Counted from the first letter of the stretch, positions 7,719-15,505 are shown. The stretch: 37,566 nt of DNA from Candidatus Blastococcus massiliensis AP3 (GCF_000582785.1 NZ_HG931175.1:394985-432550), one strand, 5' to 3'. Notes: generated from the letters alone by a model not told the origin. Numbers and translations: made by a program.

Positions 7719-8570
7719 GTGCTGAACGTCCTCTCCATCCAGTCCCACGTCGCCTACGGGCACGTGGGCAACGCGGCCGCGGTGTTCCCCCTCCAGCGCC
7801 TGGGGGTCGAGGTCTGGCCGGTGCACACCGTGCAGTTCTCCAACCACACCGGCTACGGCCAGTGGACCGGCCGGGTCTTCGACGGCCAGGCCGTCGAGGA
7901 GGTGGTGGACGGGATCGCCGACCGCGACGTCCTCGGCCGCTGCGACGCGGTGCTGTCGGGCTACCTGGGCTCGGCGGACATCGGCCACGCCGTCGTCCAG
8001 ACAGTGTCCCGGGTCCGGGCCGCGAACCCGGACGCCGTCTACTGCTGCGACCCGGTCATCGGCGACGTCGGCCGCGGGGTGTTCGTCCGCCCCGGCATCG
8101 AGGACCTCATGCGCGAGGTCGCCGTGCCGGCCGCGGACCTGGTCACCCCCAACCACTACGAGCTCGACCTGCTCGCCGGGGCCACGACCCGGTCCCTGGA
8201 GTCGGTGAAGGACGCCGTCGCCGCCGTCCAGGCGCTGGGACCGCGCGTGGTGCTCACGACGTCGCTGGACGCCGAGGACACCCCCGCCGACTCCGTGGAC
8301 CTGCTGGCCTCGGAGGGCGGGCGGCACCACCGGGTCCGCACGCCGAAGCTGGACGTCTCGGTCAACGGCGCCGGCGACGCCATCGCCGCCCTCTTCCTCG
8401 CGCACTGGCTGGAGACCCGCTCCTCGGCCCAGGCGCTGGGTGCGGCTGCCGCGTCGGTGTTCGGGCTTCTGGCCCGGACGGAGGCGGCGGGCTCGCGGGA
8501 GATCCTGCTCGTCGAGGCCCAGGACGAGTTCGTCTCCCCGACGCGCACGTTCCCCGTCGAGGAGGTCTGA
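7719..8570 (+). CDS. pdxY: Pyridoxal kinase PdxY
   Basis: 283 residues of the ribokinase-like pyridoxal kinase family, which phosphorylates pyridoxal/pyridoxine with ATP in vitamin B6 salvage. Signatures are the N-terminal [20 protein letters not shown], the substrate-lid segment [18 protein letters not shown] at about 110, and the anion-hole/catalytic motif NGAGD with D220. The GTG at 7719 is used because the family N-terminus begins immediately after it; a -10-like TACGTT 7 nt upstream suggests leaderless translation. It lies 22 nt after the IclR gene and ends 6 nt from the convergent methyltransferase. No specific link to the catabolic locus is evident. Confidence 0.93.
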   Translation: MLNVLSIQSHVAYGHVGNAAAVFPLQRLGVEVWPVHTVQFSNHTGYGQWTGRVFDGQAVEEVVDGIADRDVLGRCDAVLSGYLGSADIGHAVVQTVSRVRAANPDAVYCCDPVIGDVGRGVFVRPGIEDLMREVAVPAADLVTPNHYELDLLAGATTRSLESVKDAVAAVQALGPRVVLTTSLDAEDTPADSVDLLASEGGRHHRVRTPKLDVSVNGAGDAIAALFLAHWLETRSSAQALGAAAASVFGLLARTEAAGSREILLVEAQDEFVSPTRTFPVEEV

Positions 8571-8576
8571 CCGCTC

Positions 8577-9233
8577 TCAGCCGTCGCGCAGGGCGGTGCC
8601 GAGGATCTGCGGGGCGGTGGGTGAGGGCACCCGGCCGGCGGGGAACCGGAAGCGCTCGACGCGCTCGAGGGTGAAACCGGCGGCGGTGATGGCGGCCGCC
8701 GTGTCGCGGGAGGTGTGGCAGCCGCCGCCGAGCCTGGGCCACACCGTCCGGTCGAGCAGCGCCTGCACGCGCGCGAACCCGGCCCCGTCGGCCCGGACGT
8801 GCTCCCAGAAGTGCAGCCGCCCTCCGGGCCGGAGCACCCGTCGCAGCTCGGCGAGGGCCGGGGCCTGGTCGGGGACGCTGCACAGCACCAGGGAGGCGAC
8901 GGCGGCGTCGAAGGCGCCGTCCTCGGCCGGGATCCGCTCGGCGACCCCGTCGGCCACGACCACGCGCACTGTGGCCCGCTCCGCTGCCCGGGCCGCCAGT
9001 CCCCGCAGGAGCGGCTCCGGCTCGACGGCGAGCACGTCGTCGACCGTCGCCGGGTAGTGCGCGAAGTTGACCCCGGTGCCGGCCCCGATCTCGACGACCC
9101 GTCCCGCGATCCCGGTCAGCAGCCGCGCGCGGTGCTCGGCCGCACCGTGCTCCTCCGCCGCCGCGGCGATCCGCACCCACAGCCGCGCGAACCAGGGGTG
9201 GTGCACCGCTCCGCCGACCGCGCTCCGGGTCAT
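8577..9233 (-). CDS. Class I SAM-dependent methyltransferase (Methyltransf_11 type)
   Basis: 218 residues. Motif I (VVEIGAGTGVNFAHY, about 46-60) binds SAM, the acidic end of strand beta-2 is seen in VLAVEPEPLLR, and FDAAVASLVLCSVPD followed by LRRVLRPGGRLHFWEH are the later motifs of the fold. The N-terminus HHPWFARLWVRIA and the HFWEHV segment resemble METTL7/phospholipid-methyltransferase-like bacterial proteins. The substrate is unknown. It is convergent with pdxY, and a weak AGGGTGG precedes the ATG at 9233. No partner gene lies in the same orientation nearby. Confidence 0.85.
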   Translation of the reverse strand: MTRSAVGGAVHHPWFARLWVRIAAAAEEHGAAEHRARLLTGIAGRVVEIGAGTGVNFAHYPATVDDVLAVEPEPLLRGLAARAAERATVRVVVADGVAERIPAEDGAFDAAVASLVLCSVPDQAPALAELRRVLRPGGRLHFWEHVRADGAGFARVQALLDRTVWPRLGGGCHTSRDTAAAITAAGFTLERVERFRFPAGRVPSPTAPQILGTALRDG

Positions 9234-9547
9234 GGGCCCACCCTGGCCCCGGGCGACCCGCGCGGCAAGGGCCCCTGCGGCGCCCTCTGCCCCTGCTCAT
9301 GCGCCTGCGCGTTGCCTCGCGGGCAGCCACACAACGGTCTCTCGTACGGCGGCTCGGTTCTGCCGGACACCAGCGCACGTCGCACCGGGGTCCCCCGGGA
9401 ACTCCGGCGGCCGGCGGCGCGTCCCCCGGTGGGCCGCTCGAGGACACGTGCCGGTGAGACCGCGCGACATCGACGGGCCGAGGACATGCGCTGGGCGGCG
9501 ACGGCGGAGGGGGTGCAAGCCCCTTCTCGCAGACCTCTGCCGGAGCG
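9234..9547. other. Intergenic region of 314 bp
   Basis: It lies upstream of the methyltransferase and downstream of the lipoprotein gene, both on the minus strand. Apart from a short GC hairpin near 9508-9524 I see nothing: no convincing small gene, RNA or repeat. Short open frames here are arginine/proline-rich antisense-type sequence with no start signal. Confidence 0.5.
9508..9524 (-). terminator. Weak GC hairpin downstream of the lipoprotein gene
   Basis: A 5-bp stem (AGGGG/CCCCT) with a 7-nt loop, 24 nt beyond the stop of the minus-strand lipoprotein gene. There is no U tract, so it is a low-confidence terminator. Confidence 0.3.
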
Positions 9548-10405
9548 TCAGTCGACTCGGACGAGGATCGCGTGGGCCCGCACCAGGCCCTCGGGGTCGA
9601 TGGCCGCGATCCCCTGGACGATCTCGTCGTCGACGACCGGCACCCACACCTCGACCACTCCCCGGATGCCATCGGCGCTGATGGTGAGTGCGGAGCCCGG
9701 AAGTGCGTCGCGCACGGCTGCCTGCAGCATCTGGAGCTTCGCGGCCGTCTGCGGTGCCGCCACCACGCAGATAGGCCCGCCGTAGCGCTGCCGGAGTTGT
9801 GCTTCGTGCCGGTCGAGATCGCCGGTGAAGCTGAACGTCAGCACCCCCGCGTCGACGTCGTCCGGTCCGGCGCCGGTCCACGCGGCATCCTGGTCGAGCC
9901 AGATGGCGCCGAGATCCGGTTGCTCATCGGCATAGGTCGTAGCTGCGCTCCAGGCCTCCGTCGACATCAGGCGCTCGTCGACCGGCGCCCAGCCACCCTC
10001 GGGCGGGTCACAGGGCGTGGAGAAGTCGGAGTCCGGCAATCCGTCCGGCCGGGGCACCGAGTCCGGATCGCCGGGTGGCTCGGTCAGCGTGAACCGGTCC
10101 CCGTCCCACGTGCCGACGAGCCCGTAGTCGCCCCAGATGGTGCCGTTCGCCGACTCCTCGTCGTCCACATCGGCCCACTCGAACCCGACGACGTCCGGGC
10201 CGCCGCACTGCGGTGGCAGTGACTGCTCGACCCCGCCCAGGCACAGCTGCGGCCCGTGGCCCGGAGACTCCAGGACCGTCGTGCTGACGGCGTACCGCTC
10301 GGCTTCCACGGGTTCCGGCGCCGGCGCGCTGCCGGCCGCTTCGGCGCATCCGGCGAGCAGGAGGCCACCGAGGAACAGCGCCGCAGGCCGCCCGGTCCGG
10401 GTCAT
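9548..10405 (-). CDS. Predicted lipoprotein of unknown function
   Basis: 285 residues. The N-terminus has two arginines, a hydrophobic core and the lipobox LAGC with Cys20, so it should be a lipid-anchored cell-surface protein. The mature part is acidic, contains three further Cys, and has a segment GTIWGDYGLVGTWDGDRFT that I recall as recurring in uncharacterised actinobacterial lipoproteins. No enzymatic motif is seen. The ATG at 10405 is chosen over an upstream in-frame start because it gives a proper signal peptide and because TACCGT ends 7 nt before it, suggesting a leaderless mRNA. The function is unknown. Confidence 0.8.
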   Translation of the reverse strand: MTRTGRPAALFLGGLLLAGCAEAAGSAPAPEPVEAERYAVSTTVLESPGHGPQLCLGGVEQSLPPQCGGPDVVGFEWADVDDEESANGTIWGDYGLVGTWDGDRFTLTEPPGDPDSVPRPDGLPDSDFSTPCDPPEGGWAPVDERLMSTEAWSAATTYADEQPDLGAIWLDQDAAWTGAGPDDVDAGVLTFSFTGDLDRHEAQLRQRYGGPICVVAAPQTAAKLQMLQAAVRDALPGSALTISADGIRGVVEVWVPVVDDEIVQGIAAIDPEGLVRAHAILVRVD

Positions 10406-10412
10406 GGCGGCA

Positions 10413-10418
10413 ACGGTA
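10413..10418 (-). promoter_or_regulatory. Candidate -10 box (TACCGT) for the lipoprotein gene, leaderless
   Basis: The minus strand reads TACCGT, 7 nt, then ATG at 10405. This is the same arrangement and hexamer as at the sigma factor gene. Confidence 0.45.
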
Positions 10419-10537
10419 GGGGAGACACCGCCCCCGGAGGCCGTCTGCGGACGACGGGCGCTGGATCGTGATCTCGGGACCATGTCCGGATGCACCTCGG
10501 GCCGCCACGTCCGCGGAGAAGGACCGAGCTCATCCCC

Positions 10538-10789
10538 TCAGGTGCCGCGCTCAGGGTCGGCTGCTGCCGTCCTGCGGGCGCGATCGAGGCGCTGCTCGAA
10601 GGCAGCGCGGTGCTCCCGGTCGCGCCTCCGGGCGTCGCGCCAGGCGATGGTGAGCGAGATGACCGTCGCCACCATGGCAGCGGCCGACCACCAGTTGCCC
10701 ACGACGACGTCGGCGACGAGGAGGGCCCCGGCCGGTACGCCCAGCAGGGCGGCCATCCGGGCTCGCCGGTGCCAGTCGACATCCACCAC
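10538..10789 (-). CDS. Small two-helix membrane protein, unknown
   Basis: About 83 residues from a GTG at 10789 (an adjacent GTG at 10786 is equally possible). Two hydrophobic segments are visible (about residues 12-31 and 34-49), followed by a strongly basic and charged tail (RDARRRDREHRAAFEQRLDR) that may be a short helical extension in the cytoplasm. There is no family assignment. The reading frame is favoured over the overlapping ones because of this membrane-then-charged pattern. It lies between the lipoprotein and prfC, on the opposite strand from prfC. The start is uncertain because no ribosome binding site is seen. Confidence 0.5.
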   Translation of the reverse strand: MVDVDWHRRARMAALLGVPAGALLVADVVVGNWWSAAAMVATVISLTIAWRDARRRDREHRAAFEQRLDRARRTAAADPERGT

Positions 10790-10860
10790 GCCATGATCAT
10801 GCGGCAGGGACGCCGTCGCGCGTGACCGACGACGCAGCCGGGACCGCCGCCGAGCGCGGA

Positions 10861-10866
10861 TACTGT
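10861..10866 (+). promoter_or_regulatory. Candidate -10 box (TACTGT) for the prfC leader transcript
   Basis: TACTGT ends 6 nt before the GTG at 10873, which opens a 17-codon frame. This would start transcription at, or one base from, that GTG. Confidence 0.45.
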
Positions 10867-10872
10867 CGACTC

Positions 10873-10926
10873 GTGCCCACTGCTGATCCCGCCCTGTTCC
10901 GCGCCGCCCGGACGGCGCCGCGATGA
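10873..10926 (+). CDS. Putative 17-residue leader peptide upstream of and overlapping prfC
   Basis: GTG at 10873 opens 17 codons (VPTADPALFRAARTAPR) and ends in TGA at 10924-10926, which overlaps the prfC start codon at 10923 in the arrangement ATGA. A TACTGT box lies 6 nt upstream, so the peptide could be translated from a leaderless mRNA. prfC itself has no visible Shine-Dalgarno sequence, so ribosomes finishing this peptide could re-initiate on prfC. It may be fortuitous; the frame, overlap and promoter box are directly seen, the role is inference. Confidence 0.45.
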   Translation: MPTADPALFRAARTAPR

Positions 10927-12539
10927 GCGCGGTCGACGAGCGGGCCGCCGGCGCGTCGGCGAAGGCGGCCCTCGCCGAGGCCGGGCGCCGCCGCACGTTC
11001 GCCGTCATCAGCCACCCCGATGCCGGCAAGTCCACGCTCACCGAGGCCCTCGCCCTGCACGCCCGGGTCATCGGGCAGGCCGGCGCGGTGCACGGCAAGG
11101 CGGGCCGGCGCGGCACGGTGTCGGACTGGATGGACATCGAGAAGCAGCGCGGCATCTCCATCACCTCGGCCGCGCTGCAGTTCGAGTACCGCGACGCGGT
11201 GGTGAACCTGCTCGACACCCCCGGCCACTCGGACTTCTCCGAGGACACCTACCGCGTGCTGACCGCCGTGGACGCCGCGGTGATGCTCGTCGACGCCGCC
11301 AAGGGCCTCGAGGCGCAGACGATGAAGCTGTTCGCCGTCTGCCGGCACCGCGGCATCCCGGTGCTCACCGTCATCAACAAGTGGGACCGCCCGGGCAAGG
11401 ACGCCCTGGAGCTCATGGACGAGATTCACGAGCGCACCGGCCTGACGCCGACGCCGCTGACCTGGCCGGTGGGCACTGCCGGCGACTTCCGCGGGGTGCT
11501 GGACCGCGCCGACGGCTCCTACCGCCGGTTCACCCGGACGGCCGGCGGTGCGACGATCGCCCCCGAGGAGACGCTGCCGGCCGAGGCCGCCCTGGCCCGC
11601 GAGGGCGACGCCTGGCAGCAGGCGGTGGAGGAGGTCGAGCTCCTGGAGGCCAGCGGCCAGGACCACGAGCAGTCGCTCTTCCTGGACGGCGTGACGACGC
11701 CGGTGCTGTTCGCCTCCGCGGTCTCCAACTTCGGCGTCGGCGCGCTGCTGGACACCCTCGTCGACCTCGCCCCCGCGCCGACCGGCATGCCGACGGCCGA
11801 CGGCGCGGTCCGCGAGCTCACCGATCCGTTCAGCGCGTTCGTGTTCAAGGTGCAGGCCGGCATGGACACCGCCCACCGCGACCGGCTGGCCTTCATCCGG
11901 ATCTGCTCCGGCGTCTTCGAGCGCGGCATGGTCGTGACCCACGCCCGCACCGGCCGCCCCTTCGCGACGAAGTACGCCCAGCACGTGTTCGGCCGCGACC
12001 GGGAGAGCATCGACGTCGCCTACCCCGGCGACGTCGTCGGTCTGGTGAACGCGAACGCGCTCGGCGTCGGCGACACCCTGTACGGCGAGCAGCCGGTGCA
12101 GTTCCCCCCGCTGACCACCTTCGCGCCCGAGCACTTCGCGGTGTGCCGGGGCCGGGACGCCGCCAAGCACAAGCAGTTCCGCAAGGGCATCGCGCAGCTC
12201 GACAGCGAGGGCGTGGTGCAGGTGCTGACGTCCGACCGACGGGGCGACGGGGCGCCGGTCCTCGCTGTCGTCGGGCCCATGCAGTTCGAGGTGGCCACCC
12301 ACCGGATGGAGCACGAGTTCGGCGCTCCGGTCGACCTCGACCGGCTGCCGTACAGCCTCGCGCTGCGCACCGACGAGGCGTCCGCGCCCGGCATCCTCGC
12401 CGCGGCGCGCAACGCCGAGATCCTGCGCCGCGGCGACGGCGAGCTGCTGGCGGTGTTCCCCGACAAGTGGGGGCTGCGGGTGCTCCAGCAGAACAAGCCC
12501 GAGCTGCTGCTCGAGCCACTGGTCGCCGCCCAGCTGTGA
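10923..12539 (+). CDS. prfC: Peptide chain release factor 3 (RF3)
   Basis: 538 residues, the usual RF3 length. This translational GTPase removes RF1/RF2 from the ribosome after peptide release. GTP-binding motifs are clear: G1 HPDAGKST (31-38), switch I with QRGISITS (about 75-82), G3 DTPGHSDF (98-105) and G4 NKWD (152-155). RF3-specific features include KAGRRGTVSDWMDIEKQRG and the C-terminal RRGDGAPVLAVVGPMQFEV segment. The ATG at 10923 gives a normal N-terminus, but no ribosome binding site precedes it; instead it overlaps the stop of a short upstream frame. A phosphoribosyltransferase gene follows after 59 nt. Confidence 0.95.
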   Translation: MSAVDERAAGASAKAALAEAGRRRTFAVISHPDAGKSTLTEALALHARVIGQAGAVHGKAGRRGTVSDWMDIEKQRGISITSAALQFEYRDAVVNLLDTPGHSDFSEDTYRVLTAVDAAVMLVDAAKGLEAQTMKLFAVCRHRGIPVLTVINKWDRPGKDALELMDEIHERTGLTPTPLTWPVGTAGDFRGVLDRADGSYRRFTRTAGGATIAPEETLPAEAALAREGDAWQQAVEEVELLEASGQDHEQSLFLDGVTTPVLFASAVSNFGVGALLDTLVDLAPAPTGMPTADGAVRELTDPFSAFVFKVQAGMDTAHRDRLAFIRICSGVFERGMVVTHARTGRPFATKYAQHVFGRDRESIDVAYPGDVVGLVNANALGVGDTLYGEQPVQFPPLTTFAPEHFAVCRGRDAAKHKQFRKGIAQLDSEGVVQVLTSDRRGDGAPVLAVVGPMQFEVATHRMEHEFGAPVDLDRLPYSLALRTDEASAPGILAAARNAEILRRGDGELLAVFPDKWGLRVLQQNKPELLLEPLVAAQL

Positions 12540-12598
12540 GGACCGCCGCCGAGGGGTAGGACAGGGGACGCCGCGCCCGCCGTCCAACCGGAGGAGTC

Positions 12599-13252
12599 AT
12601 GGCCGGCACACCGTTCCGCGACCGCGTCGACGCCGGGCGTGCGCTCGCCGCGCGCCTCGCGGAGCTGGCCGGTCCGGACCTCGTGGTGCTGGGCCTGCCC
12701 CGCGGCGGGGTGGTCGTCGCCGCCGAGGTCGCCCGCGCGCTGGGCGGCGTCCTGGACGTCGTCGTCGTCCGGAAGGTGGGCGTGCCCTGGCAGCCGGAGC
12801 TGGCCATGGGGGCCGTCGCCGCCGTGGGGGACGACGTCGAGACGGTGCGCGACGAGCGCGTCCTGGCCGCGCTGCACGTCGACGACGGCACCTTCGACCG
12901 CGTGCGTGCCCGAGAGCTCGGGGAGCTGCGCCGCCGTGAGGCCGCCTACCAGCAGGGCCGGCCGCCCCCCGCGCTGTCCGGACGGCCGGTCGTGGTGGTC
13001 GACGACGGACTGGCGACCGGTTCGACCATGCGGGCAGCGGTGGCGGCGGTCCGCCGGCAGGCTCCGGCTCGGCTGGTCGTGGCCGTACCCGTGGGCTCCC
13101 CCGCCGCGTGCGCGTCCTTCACCGGAGAGGTCGACGAGGTCGTGTGCCTGTGGGCACCCGGGTCGTTCTCCGCGGTCGGCCGGGGCTACGCGAAGTTCCG
13201 GGCCACGACCGATGACGAGGTCCGGGCAGCGCTCGCCCGGCCGGCGGGGTGA
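12599..13252 (+). CDS. Phosphoribosyltransferase-domain protein
   Basis: 217 residues. The PRPP-binding loop is VVVVDDGLATGSTM (about 131-144, with D135 and D136), and the fold begins with VVLGLPRGGVVVAAEVARAL. This matches the stand-alone PRTase group common in actinobacteria and often found near stress proteins. The particular base or substrate is unknown, and some members may be regulatory or hydrolase-like rather than nucleotide-salvage enzymes. The ATG at 12599 follows GGAGGAGTC. It may be cotranscribed with prfC (59-nt gap), with no obvious functional link. Confidence 0.85.
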   Translation: MAGTPFRDRVDAGRALAARLAELAGPDLVVLGLPRGGVVVAAEVARALGGVLDVVVVRKVGVPWQPELAMGAVAAVGDDVETVRDERVLAALHVDDGTFDRVRARELGELRRREAAYQQGRPPPALSGRPVVVVDDGLATGSTMRAAVAAVRRQAPARLVVAVPVGSPAACASFTGEVDEVVCLWAPGSFSAVGRGYAKFRATTDDEVRAALARPAG

Positions 13253-13262
13253 CCGGCGCGGG

Positions 13263-13670
13263 TCAGCCCAGGGCGTCGATCAGCGCACGGCAGGCCTGCT
13301 CGCAGCGGCGGCACGCCTCGGCGCAGATCCGGCAGTGCTCGTGCATCTCGGCGTGCCGGCCGCACTCGTCGCCGCAGGCCCTGCACGCGGCGGCGCAGGC
13401 CTCGAGCACGGCCCGCGTGAGGTTCGCGTCGTAGCCGGTGTGCCGGGACAGCACCCGGCCGGTGGCCTCGCAGACGTCCGCGCAGTCGAGGTTGGTGCGG
13501 ATGCAGGTCCTCAGCTCGGCCACCATGTCCTCGCTGAGGCACGCGTCGGCGCAGGCGGTGCACGCCTGGGCGCACTCGACGCACGCCTCGATGCACGCGG
13601 TCAGCGCATCCCGGTCGACACCTCCGAGGTCCTTCGGGTAGGTGGCCAGCATCTGGGCTGCGACGGTCAC
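13263..13670 (-). CDS. Cys-rich four-helix-bundle copper-storage-like protein (Csp/DUF326)
   Basis: 135 residues with 18 cysteines, most in CxxxC or CxxC spacing on predicted helices (C26, C30, C33, C37, C40, C44, C56, C63, C67, C92, C96, C99, C103, C113, C116, C120, C123, C127), plus His at 77, 106, 110 and 112. This is the pattern of Csp proteins, which store many Cu(I) ions inside a four-helix bundle. There is no signal peptide, so it resembles cytosolic Csp3 rather than exported Csp1. The GTG at 13670 is supported by GGAGG 5 nt upstream. No copper exporter or CsoR gene is next to it. Copper binding is family knowledge, not shown here. Confidence 0.88.
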   Translation of the reverse strand: MTVAAQMLATYPKDLGGVDRDALTACIEACVECAQACTACADACLSEDMVAELRTCIRTNLDCADVCEATGRVLSRHTGYDANLTRAVLEACAAACRACGDECGRHAEMHEHCRICAEACRRCEQACRALIDALG

Positions 13671-13694
13671 GGCTTCCTCCAGGGATCGGTCCGG

Positions 13695-13719
13695 CCCGGC
13701 GGCGGTTCCGCCCGCCGGG
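13695..13719. repeat. Inverted repeat upstream of the Csp-like gene
   Basis: 8-bp arms (CCCGGCGG/CCGCCGGG) around a 9-nt loop, about 25 nt before the GTG of the Cys-rich gene. It could be an operator or 5'-UTR hairpin, or a terminator for the upstream minus-strand gene ending at 13799. It does not match a clear CsoR box. Confidence 0.3.
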
Positions 13720-13798
13720 GGCTCGCGCCGTCGCAGGTCCTACCCGCGGGACGTGCGCCGGCACATGACGATCGCGTGGAGTGCCCGGTCGCCGGAGT

Positions 13799-14620
13799 TC
13801 AGCCGTCGGACAGGGTCGCGGTGATCCGCGTGATGGTGCTCTCCTCCACCGGCAGGTGCGGCAGGACCGTGGGCAGCTCGTCCGGTTCCAGCCCCGTGTC
13901 GGCCAGGGCCGCGAGCAGCAGGTCGGCCTCGGTCGGCGGCACCGGGACGGTGCAGCCGGACGCCTCGAGCGCCGCGCGGGCCAGGAACAGCGCGCCGGCG
14001 AGGCCGTCGTCGGGCGCGGGCACCTCCGGCACCGGCACGGCGGCGCGGGTGGCGGTCTCGGCCGCACGCACCAGCGAGAGCGGCAACCCCTCGGTCTCCA
14101 CCTCCAGCAGCGGCTGGGCCCCGAGCGCGGCGAGGACGAGGTGCTCGGCGGCGATCCGGAGCGGCGCCTCCCACTCCCCCGCGCGCACGACCGCGGCCAG
14201 GTCGCCGGCGTCCTCACCGACGTCGTCGGCGAGCTCGGCCCACGCCGCCGGGCGGTCGGTGCGGGCGCGCTCGGCCGCCGTCACGCAGGTGGCGTGCACG
14301 AACGGCACGAGCACCTCGTCGTCGAACCGCTCGGCGTGCACCGTCCCGTCGGGGGCCAGGGCGTTGAGCGCGTCCTGGAAGCTCCCCGGCACCGCGTCGC
14401 CGAGGTCGAGCCGGCCGTCGTCGTCGCTGCTCAGGGGCAGCCCGCCGGCTGCCCGCTCCCCCAGCGTCGGCCCGCTGGGCTGCGGCACGCCGGCCCGCAG
14501 CCGCAGGTGCGGTCGGTCGGAGAGCCCCACCGCCCAGGCACAGGCCTCGGCGATCAGCGCCGGGGTCCGCTCGCGCAGGACCTCCCGGGTCAGGAGCCCC
14601 ATCCAGTCGACGTCGAACAC
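13799..14620 (-). CDS. Unknown helical protein coupled to the RNase III-like gene
   Basis: 273 residues from a GTG at 14620 (an ATG at 14602 is an alternative start). I do not recognise the family. The protein is acidic, rich in Ala/Leu/Glu and predicted mostly helical, with no signal peptide, membrane segment or nucleotide-binding motif. Its start lies 31 nt inside the 3' end of the double-RNase III-like gene in another frame, so translation of the two is likely linked, which suggests a shared process or complex. GGAGG is present but only 1 nt before the GTG, so the exact start is uncertain. The function is unknown. Confidence 0.7.
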   Translation of the reverse strand: MFDVDWMGLLTREVLRERTPALIAEACAWAVGLSDRPHLRLRAGVPQPSGPTLGERAAGGLPLSSDDDGRLDLGDAVPGSFQDALNALAPDGTVHAERFDDEVLVPFVHATCVTAAERARTDRPAAWAELADDVGEDAGDLAAVVRAGEWEAPLRIAAEHLVLAALGAQPLLEVETEGLPLSLVRAAETATRAAVPVPEVPAPDDGLAGALFLARAALEASGCTVPVPPTEADLLLAALADTGLEPDELPTVLPHLPVEESTITRITATLSDG

Positions 14621-15435
14621 GCCTCCACTGTCCCCGACGCCGTCGACCCGAGCCCGAGCACACCGGAAGCGGTGGCGACGGCGGCCACGGCACCGTCGCG
14701 CAGCTGTGCCATCCCGACGAGGGCCTGGACGTGGTCGAGGTGATGGCCGGAGGAGGTGGGGCCGCACGGGGGCCGGACGCCGGCCTCGCGCACGAGCCGC
14801 CGTCCGGCGAGCAGCGGGTGCCGCCGGGCGGAGAGCTCCCCCTCGTCGCCCGCGTCGACGGCCACGAGGTGCACGCTGGCCGCCGCCTCCAGGGTGAAGC
14901 TCCCCAGGGTCGCGGCGCGCCGGAAGTCGTCCGACGAGCACGGCGGTTCCGGGCGGTGCGGCGCGCCGCCCCGCAGCAGGCGGTCCCGGTCCCGGGCGAA
15001 CGCCGCGTGGACCAGCGTGGCCGCGGCGGCCAGCGCATCCGCCCACCCGCCGGCCAGCCACGCCGCGGCGACGCAGGCCTCGACGAGGTCGGCCCGGCGA
15101 CGCACGCCGGGCCGCCAGTCGAGCAGGTGCAGCACCCCGGCGTCCTCGACGGAGGCCGCCAGATCGCGGTCGGAGACGAGGCCGGCGTGGCTGCGCCCGG
15201 CGCAGCACTCCCCGCCGTCCTCGACGACGAGCACCCGGTGGTGGGCGGTGACGTGGTCGAGCAGCGAGTCGCCGAGCCACTCGAGTCGCTGGAAACGGTG
15301 CCCGCGGGGGTCGAGGAGCGCGGCGACGTCGGAGCGGCGCAGTGGCGCCGTCGTGCCGAGAGCACGGGCCAGCGCCAGGGCCTCGTCGGGGGACGCGGCC
15401 CGTCGACGGTGCGGCGGCGGCACGGTGGACGGCAC
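14590..15435 (-). CDS. Tandem RNase III-like domain protein (no dsRBD)
   Basis: 281 residues from a GTG at 15435 preceded by GAGGA at 6-7 nt. Domain 1 (about 16-150) contains QRLEWLGDS (49-57), which fits the RNase III signature, then RSHAGLVSDRDLAASVEDAG and ADLVEACVAAAWLAGG (115-130). Aligned with E. coli RNase III, E41, D45, D114 and E117 correspond to E52, D56, D116 and E119; the E38 position is Gln49. Domain 2 (about 168-265) repeats the fold: FRRAATLGSFTLEAA, DEGELSARRHPLL, then HLDHVQALVGMAQLRDG. There the acidic residues are mostly lost (A175, S179, Q237; D234 kept). No dsRNA-binding domain follows. It could act as an intramolecular pseudo-dimer. RNA cleavage is inference; the target is unknown. 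Confidence 0.7.
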   Translation of the reverse strand: MPSTVPPPHRRRAASPDEALALARALGTTAPLRRSDVAALLDPRGHRFQRLEWLGDSLLDHVTAHHRVLVVEDGGECCAGRSHAGLVSDRDLAASVEDAGVLHLLDWRPGVRRRADLVEACVAAAWLAGGWADALAAAATLVHAAFARDRDRLLRGGAPHRPEPPCSSDDFRRAATLGSFTLEAAASVHLVAVDAGDEGELSARRHPLLAGRRLVREAGVRPPCGPTSSGHHLDHVQALVGMAQLRDGAVAAVATASGVLGLGSTASGTVEACSTSTGWGS

Positions 15436-15488
15436 CCCGATTCCTCGGCGTCCGGGACCCTCCGGTGAACGGTTCCGGGCCGCCGTCT

Positions 15489-15505
15489 CCCCCCTCGGTG
15501 GGGGG
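15489..15505. promoter_or_regulatory. C6/G6 hairpin in the divergent promoter region
   Basis: CCCCCC-TCGGT-GGGGGG lies between the RNase III-like gene (minus) and the large membrane protein gene (plus). It is a strong potential stem-loop of unknown role, possibly a shared operator. Confidence 0.3.

Noticed and set aside
9230-9487. An 85-codon minus-strand open frame in the largest intergenic gap
   Set aside because: No ribosome binding site, Arg/Gly/Pro-rich composition and no recognisable motif.
10402-10800. An alternative 132-codon minus frame with an ATG overlapping the small membrane protein
   Set aside because: Its composition is Trp/Ser/Pro/Arg-rich and domain-free; the other frame gives two membrane helices and a charged tail.
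10797-12587. A 596-codon minus-strand open frame antisense to prfC
   Set aside because: prfC is unmistakable on the plus strand; the antisense frame is a composition artefact of GC-rich codons.
13741-13753. A CsoR-like copper operator upstream of the Csp-like gene (TACCCGCGGGACG)
   Set aside because: Only part of the expected inverted repeat is present; CCCGCGGG palindromes are frequent in this GC content.
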